Source: Marinihelvus fidelis
GTDB taxonomy: Bacteria > Pseudomonadota > Gammaproteobacteria > Xanthomonadales > SZUA-36
Direction: 5' to 3'
Length of the DNA stretch: 64,000 nucleotides
Assembly: GCF_008725655.1 (NCBI RefSeq)
Contig: NZ_VYXP01000005.1
Location: 332,209-396,208 of the forward strand
How positions within the stretch are numbered: the first letter of the stretch is position 1; every line of letters begins with the position of its first letter. Under the pieces are notes generated by a model. That model searched no databases and was not told the DNA's origin. It saw only the letters and a list, made by a program, of their open reading frames with translations. Made by a program: the position numbers and the translations under genes. Below, one piece after another: positions 1-7,911 of the stretch.

Positions 1-276
1 ATGTGCCTGGATCGATATGATGCGGACGCCTGCGCCTGTGCCAGCAAGGCCCTGCGGGGAGAAGTGAGCGCCGAAGACTTCGAGCTTTACGACGCCATCG
101 GCGCCGATTACATGGAGCGGCTGGAAGCGGGGGAGGACATGAGTGCGGCCTGGAGCGCGGCCAGCGACACCCAGGCGGAGCGCCTGGGTGTGAAAACGTC
201 CGGCCTGCTTAAGCGCACCAACGCCATCGGCCGCGCCCATCGCGCGGCCATCAAGGCCTGCTCAGGCGAAGACTGA
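1..276 (+). CDS. hypothetical protein, possibly 5'-truncated
   Basis: An open frame starts with ATG at the first base of the window and ends with TGA at 274-276 (91 residues). Because the window begins here, the ATG may be internal and no ribosome-binding site can be checked. The product is small, acidic and cysteine-containing near the N-terminus (CxC within the first 15 residues), with no signal peptide or membrane segment. I do not recognise a family. It is convergent with the dienelactone hydrolase gene and only one base separates the two stop codons. Confidence 0.5.
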   Translation: MCLDRYDADACACASKALRGEVSAEDFELYDAIGADYMERLEAGEDMSAAWSAASDTQAERLGVKTSGLLKRTNAIGRAHRAAIKACSGED

Positions 277-277
277 C

Positions 278-1159
278 TCAGGCCAGTCGTTCCCCAAACA
301 GTGTCAGCATCCGTGCCCAGGCTTTCTCGGCCTGGGCCTCGTTGTAGGCGTCGCCATCCGGCGGGCACCAGCCGTGCAGCGTGCCTTCGTAGACCTCGAT
401 TTCGGCCTGGTCTGACTTGCCGGCGTCGGCAAAGGCCTTGCGCAGCTTAACCTTGGCGTCCGGGTCGCGCTCGTCGTCGTTCTCGGCAATCGCCACCAGC
501 ATGCCGGCGTCAATGTCATTGACCAGGCGGTGCGGGCTGTCCTCGGCATCGGTGGCCAGGCCACCGCCGTGGAAGGAGCAGCCGGCGCCGATGCGCTCGG
601 GGTAGGCCGCCGCCAGGCGGAACACGTAGGAGCCGGTCATGCAGTAGCCGGCGGTGCCGATCATGCGCCCGGAATCGACCGCGTCACTGGCGTCCAGCCA
701 GTCAATAAACGCGCCACCGTCAGTGACACAGGTCTCGGGCGAGAGCGCCGCGCGGTACGGCCCGATGCGCTCGCGCACCTTCGGGTCGCCATAGCTTTCA
801 CCCGGCTTGATCACCTCGCCGTGCACCATGCGGTAATACGGGTTCACCACCAGCACCGCGTAGCCGGACTGCGCGAGCCGCTCGCCCATGGCGCGGAACG
901 CCGGGCGGATGCCCTTCACGTCCGGCCACATGATGACCCCGGCGCCCGTGCCGGACGCGGGATGGGCGAAGAAGCAGTCGGCCTCGCCATCCGGCGTGGG
1001 CACCCTGACCTCGGACGTCACCACGTCGGCCGCGTTGGCCACCGGCGGCAGCATGGCCATCAACGCGGCGGCCGACAGGCCGGCACCAAACTCGCGGCGC
1101 GTGAACCCGCGGCGGCGCAGATCGCGTTCGATATCGCGTTCAGTCAGGTCATCACACAT
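278..1159 (-). CDS. Tat-exported dienelactone hydrolase family protein
   Basis: Alpha/beta-hydrolase of the dienelactone hydrolase (carboxymethylenebutenolidase) family, 293 residues. The nucleophile elbow is G-Y-C-M-T-G with Cys173. The probable acid lies in the AENDDERD segment near residue 227, and His262 sits in LHGW. An N-terminal twin-arginine signal (TRREFGAGLS, residues 20-29, then a hydrophobic stretch ending ANA-A) predicts folded export to the periplasm. I chose the ATG at 1159 because AGGAG lies seven bases upstream; the frame stays open further upstream but without a better start. The substrate is unknown. The family hydrolyses cyclic esters and lactones. Confidence 0.85.
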   Translation of the reverse strand: MCDDLTERDIERDLRRRGFTRREFGAGLSAAALMAMLPPVANAADVVTSEVRVPTPDGEADCFFAHPASGTGAGVIMWPDVKGIRPAFRAMGERLAQSGYAVLVVNPYYRMVHGEVIKPGESYGDPKVRERIGPYRAALSPETCVTDGGAFIDWLDASDAVDSGRMIGTAGYCMTGSYVFRLAAAYPERIGAGCSFHGGGLATDAEDSPHRLVNDIDAGMLVAIAENDDERDPDAKVKLRKAFADAGKSDQAEIEVYEGTLHGWCPPDGDAYNEAQAEKAWARMLTLFGERLA

Positions 1160-1266
1160 TGGGCGTCTCCTGTAGGTCGCGTGGCGCTCTATCGTACAGG
1201 TAGTAGACTGGTAAGGAGAACGGGCAGGAGCACGGCCATGATCCATGCGTCAGCAACGGGGGGACC

Positions 1267-3684
1267 GTGGCGACGTTGAGCCAATCGATCAGCGCCCTGT
1301 GGCGCGAACTGCAACGGCGAAAGGTGGTTCGCGTGGCGATCGCCTATGGCGCGTTCGCCTGGCTGTTGCTGCAGTTCGGCGACATCGCCTTCGACGTCTT
1401 CGGCACGCCGGGCTGGAGCATGCGCACGCTGTTCGTGATCCTGCTGGCCGGACTGCCGGCCGTGGTTGTACTGGCCTGGGTCTTCGAAGTCACGCCCGGC
1501 GGCATCGACCGCACCGGCCCGCCCAATCGCCCGAAATCCGTCGGCTCCCCGGTCACCCTGCTGGCCCGCCTGCCGGAACGCACACACACCACACCCAGCG
1601 GCCCCGACAACCCGGCCGGCCTGCTGATGCGCGAGTACGCCCTGCTGGCCGAGGACTTCCACGTCGACACCGCACAGGTCACCAGCGACGGCATGGTGCT
1701 GGAATTCGCCCACGCGCTGGACGCGATGGCCTTCGCCAGCCACGCGCAGGCCCACGCCCGCCGCCTGGACCTGCCGCTGCGCATGGGCATGGACCACGGC
1801 ACCGGCGGCGACGCGTTCCGGCTGGCCGAAATGGCCTCACCCGGCTCGCTCTGGGTCTCTGACGGCGTGTACCAGGAATTGAACGCGCTGGACATCGAAG
1901 GCGTCAGGACGGCCCTCGGCCAGGTCGTCACCCGCCCGGGGCCCGGCGGCACCGACGCCCACGGCCTGGACACCGGCCCCCTGGACGCCGTCGACGCCGA
2001 CATGCGCGGCCTGGGCGCCGTCTCCTCGATGGGCTCACAACCCTCGCTGCTGATCCGCACCCTGGCGCTGGCCTTCCTCACCGCCGTCGTCGGCCTGCTG
2101 TGGACCCTGCTCCCCAACTTCATGGACAACGACGAGCTCCCCACGCTCGCCGTGCTGCCGTTCGAAAACCTGGCCCCTGACGGCGAAGATGCCACCCTGG
2201 CCGAGGGGCTGAGCGACGACCTGTTTCATGCCATCACGCAGATCGACCGCATCCGGATCGCCGCCAGGCGGGCCTCGCGCACGATCGATGACACGGGCAT
2301 GTCGGTCAGTGAGATCGGCGCGTTGCTTGGCGCCGGCCTGTTGCTGGAAGGCGAGATCCGGCCACGGGGTGACCGACTGCTGGTCAATGTCTGGCTGACC
2401 GATACCCAGAAATCGGTGGAGCGCTGGAGCCAGCGATACGATCTGCCGCGGTCACAGGCGCGACAGATTCGCGAAGGCCTGGCCCGCGACCTGGCCGCGG
2501 AGCTGGGCCTGGAGAGTGGTAGTACCCTGTTGGCCGGCTCGGTCACCGAGAGCCCTGAAGCGTATCCGCTCTACCTGGAGGCACGGGGTTATTTCAGCCG
2601 CCCGAACACCGAGGCGAACCTGGGCAGGGCCCAGGCGCTGTTTGAGCAGGCCATCTATCACGCGCCCGATTTCGTTGCCGCCAAGGCTGGCCTGTGCCAG
2701 ACCTACCTGGCCTGGTACCGGACCTTCAAGGACAAGCGCCAGTTTGAAACCGCGCGCGCCTATTGCACGGAGGCCCTTGGCACCCAGCAGGACAATGTCC
2801 AGGTGCTGGTGGCGCTGGGTGATCTTTTCCTGGTCCAGGGCGACACGCGGCAAGCGAGGAAATACCTGGAGCTGGGCCAGGCACTGAACGGCGAAGACGT
2901 GGAGATCAAGCGGGGCCTGGCCGAGGCCCTGATCATGGAGCAGCGCTACGAGGAAGCCGAGGAGGTGCTGCAATACGCCATTGGCCTTGAGCCGGCCTAT
3001 GCGCCGCTCTACGCGGACCTGGGCCGAACCTACCTGATGTCCAACCAGCCTGCGCGAGCCATCGAGGCGTACTTGAAAGTCACCGCACTGGAGCCCGGCG
3101 ACATGACTGCCTGGTCAAACCTGGGCGCATCGCATTACTACCTGGGTGACTTTGAACAGGCCGCGCTCGCCTACGAGAAGTCACTCGCGCTGGAAGAAAC
3201 GCACATGGCCCTGTCCAACGCGGCGACGATGCACTACTACGCCGGTGATTTCGTCCGCGCCCGTGACCTTTACGCGAGGGCCACGGAACTCGCGCCCAAG
3301 GACTACCGGCTTTGGACCAACCTGGCCGACGCCGAGCGACAGGTTGAAGGTGCGGGTGACGATGCGGAGCAGCGCTACGCGCTGGCGTACCAGCAAATCA
3401 TCGACAGCCTGGAGATCAACCCGGACGACGCCCAGGCGCACGCGCTCGCGGCCTGGTGCGCGATACAGACAGGTCGTCCCGAAGATGGTCAGCGCTACAT
3501 GCAGCGCGCCATGCAACTGGATGCCGAAAACTTCGACGTCATCTACTACGGCGCGCTCGTGGCCGAGTTGTCTGGCGACTTCGAAACGGCGTCCCAACTC
3601 CTGGACCAACTGGTGGAAAAAGGCTTCCCCCTGCGGGTGCTCAAGGCGACCCCGGGGCTTGGTGAGTTGCTGCCGGAAGCCTGA
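1267..3684 (+). CDS. membrane-anchored TPR sensor protein with degenerate nucleotide-cyclase domain
   Basis: 805 residues, starting at GTG. A short basic segment (LQRRKVVRVAIAYGAFAWLL) leads into the first membrane helix and a second helix follows (about 55-75). Residues ~120-215 resemble a class III nucleotidyl cyclase fold (SDGMVLEFAHALDAM, then GMDHGTGGDAFRLAEMASPGSLWVS) but lack an intact NxxxR catalytic motif, so it is probably not an active cyclase. A third membrane helix (~255-280) precedes a TolB-like domain starting LAVLPFENLAP, and then TPR repeats to the C-terminus. It shares its N-terminal module with the proteins at 7912 and 48463. The role is unknown; a scaffold or signal-sensing protein is likely. 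Confidence 0.75.
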   Translation: MATLSQSISALWRELQRRKVVRVAIAYGAFAWLLLQFGDIAFDVFGTPGWSMRTLFVILLAGLPAVVVLAWVFEVTPGGIDRTGPPNRPKSVGSPVTLLARLPERTHTTPSGPDNPAGLLMREYALLAEDFHVDTAQVTSDGMVLEFAHALDAMAFASHAQAHARRLDLPLRMGMDHGTGGDAFRLAEMASPGSLWVSDGVYQELNALDIEGVRTALGQVVTRPGPGGTDAHGLDTGPLDAVDADMRGLGAVSSMGSQPSLLIRTLALAFLTAVVGLLWTLLPNFMDNDELPTLAVLPFENLAPDGEDATLAEGLSDDLFHAITQIDRIRIAARRASRTIDDTGMSVSEIGALLGAGLLLEGEIRPRGDRLLVNVWLTDTQKSVERWSQRYDLPRSQARQIREGLARDLAAELGLESGSTLLAGSVTESPEAYPLYLEARGYFSRPNTEANLGRAQALFEQAIYHAPDFVAAKAGLCQTYLAWYRTFKDKRQFETARAYCTEALGTQQDNVQVLVALGDLFLVQGDTRQARKYLELGQALNGEDVEIKRGLAEALIMEQRYEEAEEVLQYAIGLEPAYAPLYADLGRTYLMSNQPARAIEAYLKVTALEPGDMTAWSNLGASHYYLGDFEQAALAYEKSLALEETHMALSNAATMHYYAGDFVRARDLYARATELAPKDYRLWTNLADAERQVEGAGDDAEQRYALAYQQIIDSLEINPDDAQAHALAAWCAIQTGRPEDGQRYMQRAMQLDAENFDVIYYGALVAELSGDFETASQLLDQLVEKGFPLRVLKATPGLGELLPEA

Positions 3685-3768
3685 ACCCGGTGATTCGCAT
3701 GGATTTTTCGGAAATTTTGACCTAGGTTTTAGTCACGGCTACAGCGAGCCAGTCACCGGGAGAGCACC

Positions 3769-4206
3769 ATGGGGCAAGTCAATATCAGGCACGAGGTCCT
3801 TGAAACAACGGTAGATGGGAACACGGTCAGGGTTGGCGCCTTGTACAAGACAAAGTTCAGCGTCAAAGGAAAGAAGGGTGACAGCATCAAATTCAGGCGA
3901 ACCGAGAAAGACAGCACCAATGGCTTTCGCGTTGAGTTTAATAAGTCACCGGTCGCTACGGGCGAAACGGAATGGCGGTCCACCGATAGTCATCCTCCTC
4001 ACACCGTCGACATCGATAACGTCGTCAACGGGGAGTACGAGTACAAGATTTTCTACGAGCACGAAGACGAAATCGGCAAAGTGCTGCCGCTCGACCCGGT
4101 GATCATCATTGGCCACATCTCACTGAAGTCACTGGTGGCTTCAGTGATTATTGCCGCGGTTATCTCTCTTGTACTGGGCTACTTTGCCGCCAGCGTGTTT
4201 GGCTAG
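3769..4206 (+). CDS. hypothetical protein with C-terminal membrane anchor
   Basis: 145 residues. The N-terminal ~110 residues are polar and beta-strand-like, with alternating hydrophobic residues and many Lys, Asp and Glu. A single hydrophobic helix follows (about 120-142, LVASVIIAAVISLVLGYFAA) and ends two residues from the C-terminus, as in a tail-anchored protein. There is no signal peptide. A GGGAGAG purine stretch eight bases upstream supports the ATG. The gene is visibly AT-richer than its neighbours, which may mean recent acquisition. I do not recognise a family. It converges on the DUF3127 gene with a three-base gap. Confidence 0.6.
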   Translation: MGQVNIRHEVLETTVDGNTVRVGALYKTKFSVKGKKGDSIKFRRTEKDSTNGFRVEFNKSPVATGETEWRSTDSHPPHTVDIDNVVNGEYEYKIFYEHEDEIGKVLPLDPVIIIGHISLKSLVASVIIAAVISLVLGYFAASVFG

Positions 4207-4209
4207 GCC

Positions 4210-4599
4210 TCAGAACGGCGGATCGTCGTCCGCCGGGCCGCGCTGGTCGTAGTCGTCCGGGCCGGGGCCGAAGTCCTGGTTCATGCCGTCGCCGGCAGCG
4301 GCACCGTTGCCGGCCGCTTCCAGGCGCCAGGCCTCGATGTTGGTGAAGTAGTCAGTCGCGCCGGTGTCGCGGCGCGTGTACTCGCGGCCCTTCAGGTTGA
4401 AGTGCACCTTCAGTTCGTCGCCCACCTTGAACGTGTCGAGCAGTTCGCACTTGTCCTGCACCAGCTGGAATTTCACCATTTGCGGATAGTTACCGTCAGC
4501 AATCTCCAGCGCGAACTCGCGTTTGCGGAAGCGGTCGCTGATCTGCTGGGTGTCCATGATGGCCTTAAGCGTGCCGGTGGTCTCGAACTTGTTGCTCAT
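4210..4599 (-). CDS. DUF3127-like OB-fold protein with SSB-type acidic tail
   Basis: 129 residues. The first ~95 residues (MSNKFETTGTLKAIMDTQQI... to ...YFTNIEAWRLE) match my recollection of the DUF3127 family, a predicted OB-fold found in bacteria and phages. A Gly/Ala-rich linker follows, and the protein ends ADDDPPF. That tail closely resembles the conserved C-terminal peptide of single-stranded DNA-binding protein (DDDIPF), which recruits DNA repair and replication partners. A role in single-stranded DNA metabolism is therefore inferred, not shown. The gene stands alone, divergent from the M28 peptidase. Confidence 0.7.
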   Translation of the reverse strand: MSNKFETTGTLKAIMDTQQISDRFRKREFALEIADGNYPQMVKFQLVQDKCELLDTFKVGDELKVHFNLKGREYTRRDTGATDYFTNIEAWRLEAAGNGAAAGDGMNQDFGPGPDDYDQRGPADDDPPF

Positions 4600-4728
4600 A
4601 TCGGTGTGAGTCGTCGGTGTGTTTCGGGGGGCGTCATTCTAACGAATCCGGGCCGGCGTTTGGGGCGCTCGGCTGCCATCCGGCGGGTGACTATACTGGG
4701 CCCAACCCTTCAGCAGGCCGACAACCAC

Positions 4729-6768
4729 ATGAACAAGCCCTCCGTGCGCGTTGCCACCGCGCTTTTCGCCCTGGCCATCGCGTCGGCGACCACAGCCCAG
4801 CCGTTACCGCAACCCGAAGCGCCCGGCTCAAACCTGGAAAGCCTGGTTGAAAAGCCCGTGATCGAAGCCATCGCTGACGAGGTCAGCGGCGTGGCGGCCA
4901 AGCGCAACCTGGACACCCTGACGCTGTACCACCGCACGCGCGCCAGTTCGCAGTTCCGGCAGGCCGCCGTTCACGTGCTGGACCAGCTCAAGGCGTACGG
5001 CTTCGACAACGCGCAGCTGCGCACCTATCCCGCCGATGGCGACACGATGTTTGGCACGCAGAAGTCGCGGCCGGCCTGGGATGTCGAGTTTGCCGAGCTG
5101 TGGGAGCTGGATGCCGATGGCCAACGCGTGCAGCGACACGGCAGTTGGGATGCCATGCCGCTGTCGGTGGCACAGGACTCGGTCTCCGGCCGGGCCACGG
5201 CGGCCCTGGTCGACATTGGCGTCGGCACCGACCCGGCCGACTACGAGGGCAAGGATATCGCCGGCAAGCTCGTGCTGACCGAGAGCCAGCCCGGCGCGGT
5301 GCAGGACCTGGCTGTGACCGAGCACGGCGCCGCCGGCATCATTTCCTACGCGCCCAACCAAAAGAGCGCCTGGTGGAAGGAGGACGACCGCCTGGTGCGC
5401 TGGGGTCACCTGGATTCGTTCAAGGCGCCCGGCACCTTCGCCTTCATGGTTAACCTGCGAACCGCCAACCAGTGGAAGGCGCGCCTGGCCGCCGGCGAGA
5501 CCATCACCCTTGACGCCGAGGTCCGCGCCACGCGCGAGCCCGGCGAGTACGTGCTGGTCGACGCCGCCATCAAGGGCGCCTCGTCCGACGACGAAATCAT
5601 CTACACCTGCCACCTGGATCACCCGCGACCCAGCGCCAACGACAATGCCTCCGGCTGCGTGGCCGAGCTCGAAGCCGCGCGCGTGCTGAAGGTGTTGATC
5701 GACCAGGGCCGCCTGCCGCGCCCGGCGCGTACCCTGCGCTTTATCTGGCCCGCCGAGATCGAGGGCAGCCTGATCTACCTGGTCAGCCGCGACGACACCG
5801 ACCGCATCAAGGCCAACATCCACCTGGACATGGTGGGCGGCGCGCCGGTCACCAAGAGCGTGTTCCGTATTGCCGGCGGGCCGATGAGCCTGCCCACCTT
5901 TATCAGCGACGTCGGCCACGAGATCGGACGCTTCGTCAACGACCAGACCCTGGCCTATGCCTCCGGCGAGGGCGCGGACTTCCCGCTGGTGAGCGCCGAG
6001 GGCAGCAAGAACCCGCAACTGGCCGTAATGGAGCAGGTCTACAGCATGGGCAGCGACCACCAGGTGTTCCAGGAAGGCAGCTACCGCATCCCGGGCATCT
6101 ACCTGCACGACTGGCCGGACCGCTACATCCACACGAATTTCGATACCGCCGCCAACATCGACCCCACCAAGCTGAAACGCGCCGCCTTCATCGTCGCGCT
6201 GCAGGGCTACTACCTGGCGGCATTTGGCGAGGACGACGTCGAGCCGCTCACTCGCCTGCTGGCCGCCAACGCCCTGGCGCGGGCGCGCGATCGGGTGCTG
6301 TCGCTGCCCGGCCTGGCGCCCATGGACCGCGTGCCGGTGATGGGCATCCACTGGCAGCATGAGCGTGGCAAGTTGGCCAGCATCAACGCCTTCGCGCCGC
6401 TGCCGGAGCCCCTGGCGGCGGAGATCGAGGACCAGTACGCCGCCCTCGAGACCATGACCACGCCAAAGATCAACCCGGCCATGGCCGAGCTGGTGGACCT
6501 GACCGTCTACACCCGCAACCCGGACATCACCGGCCCCATGGACGGCTTCGGCTATAGCTACCAGGCCGACAGGCTGGATGCCGAAACGGCGGCCGGCCTG
6601 GCCCTGCCCTACGACATGACCTGGGAGGCCCTGAACCTGGTCGACGGCCAGCGCACGGTGACGGATATCCGCCGCTGGCTGGTGGCGCAGAAGGGCGATG
6701 TGGCGCTGGAAGCGGTGGCGGGGTACCTGGCGGCGTTGGCGGAGATCGGGGTTGTTAGAGAGCGTTAA
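4729..6768 (+). CDS. secreted M28 family zinc peptidase
   Basis: 679 residues from the ATG at 4729, which begins a signal peptide (MNKPSVRVATALFALAIASA, cleavage near TTAQP). The frame is open upstream to 4402, but that part overlaps the neighbouring gene in antisense and lacks a signal sequence. A PA-like insert occupies about residues 130-270. The M28 aminopeptidase core follows, with metal ligands visible in order: CHLDHP (His), NDNASG (Asp), AEIEGS (Glu), LDMVGG (Asp) and YIHTNFD (His). A C-terminal region of ~150 residues is of unclear function. Likely a periplasmic or secreted aminopeptidase or carboxypeptidase. Confidence 0.85.
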   Translation: MNKPSVRVATALFALAIASATTAQPLPQPEAPGSNLESLVEKPVIEAIADEVSGVAAKRNLDTLTLYHRTRASSQFRQAAVHVLDQLKAYGFDNAQLRTYPADGDTMFGTQKSRPAWDVEFAELWELDADGQRVQRHGSWDAMPLSVAQDSVSGRATAALVDIGVGTDPADYEGKDIAGKLVLTESQPGAVQDLAVTEHGAAGIISYAPNQKSAWWKEDDRLVRWGHLDSFKAPGTFAFMVNLRTANQWKARLAAGETITLDAEVRATREPGEYVLVDAAIKGASSDDEIIYTCHLDHPRPSANDNASGCVAELEAARVLKVLIDQGRLPRPARTLRFIWPAEIEGSLIYLVSRDDTDRIKANIHLDMVGGAPVTKSVFRIAGGPMSLPTFISDVGHEIGRFVNDQTLAYASGEGADFPLVSAEGSKNPQLAVMEQVYSMGSDHQVFQEGSYRIPGIYLHDWPDRYIHTNFDTAANIDPTKLKRAAFIVALQGYYLAAFGEDDVEPLTRLLAANALARARDRVLSLPGLAPMDRVPVMGIHWQHERGKLASINAFAPLPEPLAAEIEDQYAALETMTTPKINPAMAELVDLTVYTRNPDITGPMDGFGYSYQADRLDAETAAGLALPYDMTWEALNLVDGQRTVTDIRRWLVAQKGDVALEAVAGYLAALAEIGVVRER

Positions 6769-6826
6769 TGAAACATTTGACGCCGTTGGCGGCCTAAGTC
6801 CTCACCACCACAAAAGGAGTGAAGTG

Positions 6827-7234
6827 ATGAGAACCCGACGATTCGGCACCGTGATTCTCGCCGCGGCACTGGCTATGCCGGTGGCCGTCATGGCCGACCC
6901 ACCTGCCCATGCGGGCAACAAGGGCAACAAGTCCGTCAAGGTGAACGTGGATGTCGACCTGGCCAGCGGCCTGATTTCCGTGGCCGACGCGCGCCAGTTG
7001 GCTATCGACACCGGCGCCACCGGCTACAAGCCGCTACCCCCGGGTATTCGCAAGAACCTGGCCCGGGGCAAACCCATGCCGCCGGGTATCGCCAAGACCC
7101 GCATGCCTGGCGGGTATTACGACCGGCTGCCCCATCGTGACGGCTATGACTGGCAGGTGGCGGGCACGGACCTGCTGCTGATCCAGGCGGGCACCCAGTT
7201 GGTGGCAGAGGTGCTGGAAGACGTCTTCCGCTGA
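6827..7234 (+). CDS. RcnB/CigR-like periplasmic protein
   Basis: 135 residues from the ATG at 6827; AAAGGAG lies eight bases upstream. The signal peptide is residues 1-23 (MRTRRFGTVILAAALAMPVAVMA). The middle has a basic Pro/Gly-rich segment with a repeated PPGI(R/A)K motif. The C-terminus (YYDRLPHRDGYDWQVAGTDL, then LLIQAGTQLVAEVLEDVF) is the pattern typical of the RcnB/CigR family of small periplasmic proteins. RcnB is linked to nickel/cobalt homeostasis and CigR to virulence regulation; the role here is unknown. Confidence 0.65.
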   Translation: MRTRRFGTVILAAALAMPVAVMADPPAHAGNKGNKSVKVNVDVDLASGLISVADARQLAIDTGATGYKPLPPGIRKNLARGKPMPPGIAKTRMPGGYYDRLPHRDGYDWQVAGTDLLLIQAGTQLVAEVLEDVFR

Positions 7235-7241
7235 CGCCGGA

Positions 7242-7880
7242 TCAGGGCTCGGCCGGCAACGGCTCGACCCGCATGGCGCGGACGGCAAAGCGGCGGGTTT
7301 CCTCGACGGACGGGCAGCAGTACGGGTCATTCTTGGCGTGCGCCAGCAGGCCCACGCGGATGACCCCGTCTTCGATGGCAAAGTCGTAAGGGAACACCCG
7401 GTCGCCCAGCTCGGCCGGTAGCCGCCCGAACAGCTCGCCGCGCTGGCGGTCCAGCACCTGCAGCGAGATAAATGTGCCCGAACCGCCGAAGTTCTCGGAC
7501 ACCAGCGCCGCGGCTTCAATCGCGCCGTCGCCGTCCAGGTCCGCCCACTGGCAGCCCAGCACCTTGATTGACACCCGCGCCTCCGGCGGCGTGGTCCGCG
7601 CGAAGGCGCCGGCTCGCAGCCGCACCGGGCCTTCCGCGTAGGCCGGGTTCGAAGCGCCGGCAATCACCCACGGCCAATCGCCTTCCAGCACGTCAGAGCT
7701 GGTGACGCCGTTCCGTGGTGCACCTGTGCCCGCCGCGGCGTCCGGCTCGACGCCCAGGCAGGAGTCCAGGTTCACCGGCTGGCCGTCGTAGCTGTCGTCC
7801 GGGCCGCAGGCGGTGAGGGCGATGGCGGTGATGGCAAGCAGGCAGGTGAGTATTCGGGATCGCATGGCAGCAGGGTTCAT
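7242..7880 (-). CDS. predicted lipoprotein of unknown function
   Basis: 212 residues from the ATG at 7880 (a second in-frame ATG lies at 7865). A lipoprotein signal is clear: MRSRILTCLLAITAIALTAC, with the lipobox LTAC. The mature part is acidic and includes 'WADLDGDGAIEAAALVSENFGG', reminiscent of FG-GAP/VCBS-type calcium-binding loops. A CC pair sits near the C-terminus. I do not recognise a family. It is divergent from the TPR gene at 7912 and converges on the RcnB-like gene with a seven-base gap. Confidence 0.65.
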   Translation of the reverse strand: MNPAAMRSRILTCLLAITAIALTACGPDDSYDGQPVNLDSCLGVEPDAAAGTGAPRNGVTSSDVLEGDWPWVIAGASNPAYAEGPVRLRAGAFARTTPPEARVSIKVLGCQWADLDGDGAIEAAALVSENFGGSGTFISLQVLDRQRGELFGRLPAELGDRVFPYDFAIEDGVIRVGLLAHAKNDPYCCPSVEETRRFAVRAMRVEPLPAEP

Positions 7881-7911
7881 GGACGCGTGAGAGAGAGTAT
7901 CATCAACGTCA

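Noticed and set aside
4402-4728. An N-terminal extension of the M28 peptidase
   Set aside because: The extension lies antisense to the DUF3127 gene, and a proper signal peptide begins at 4729.
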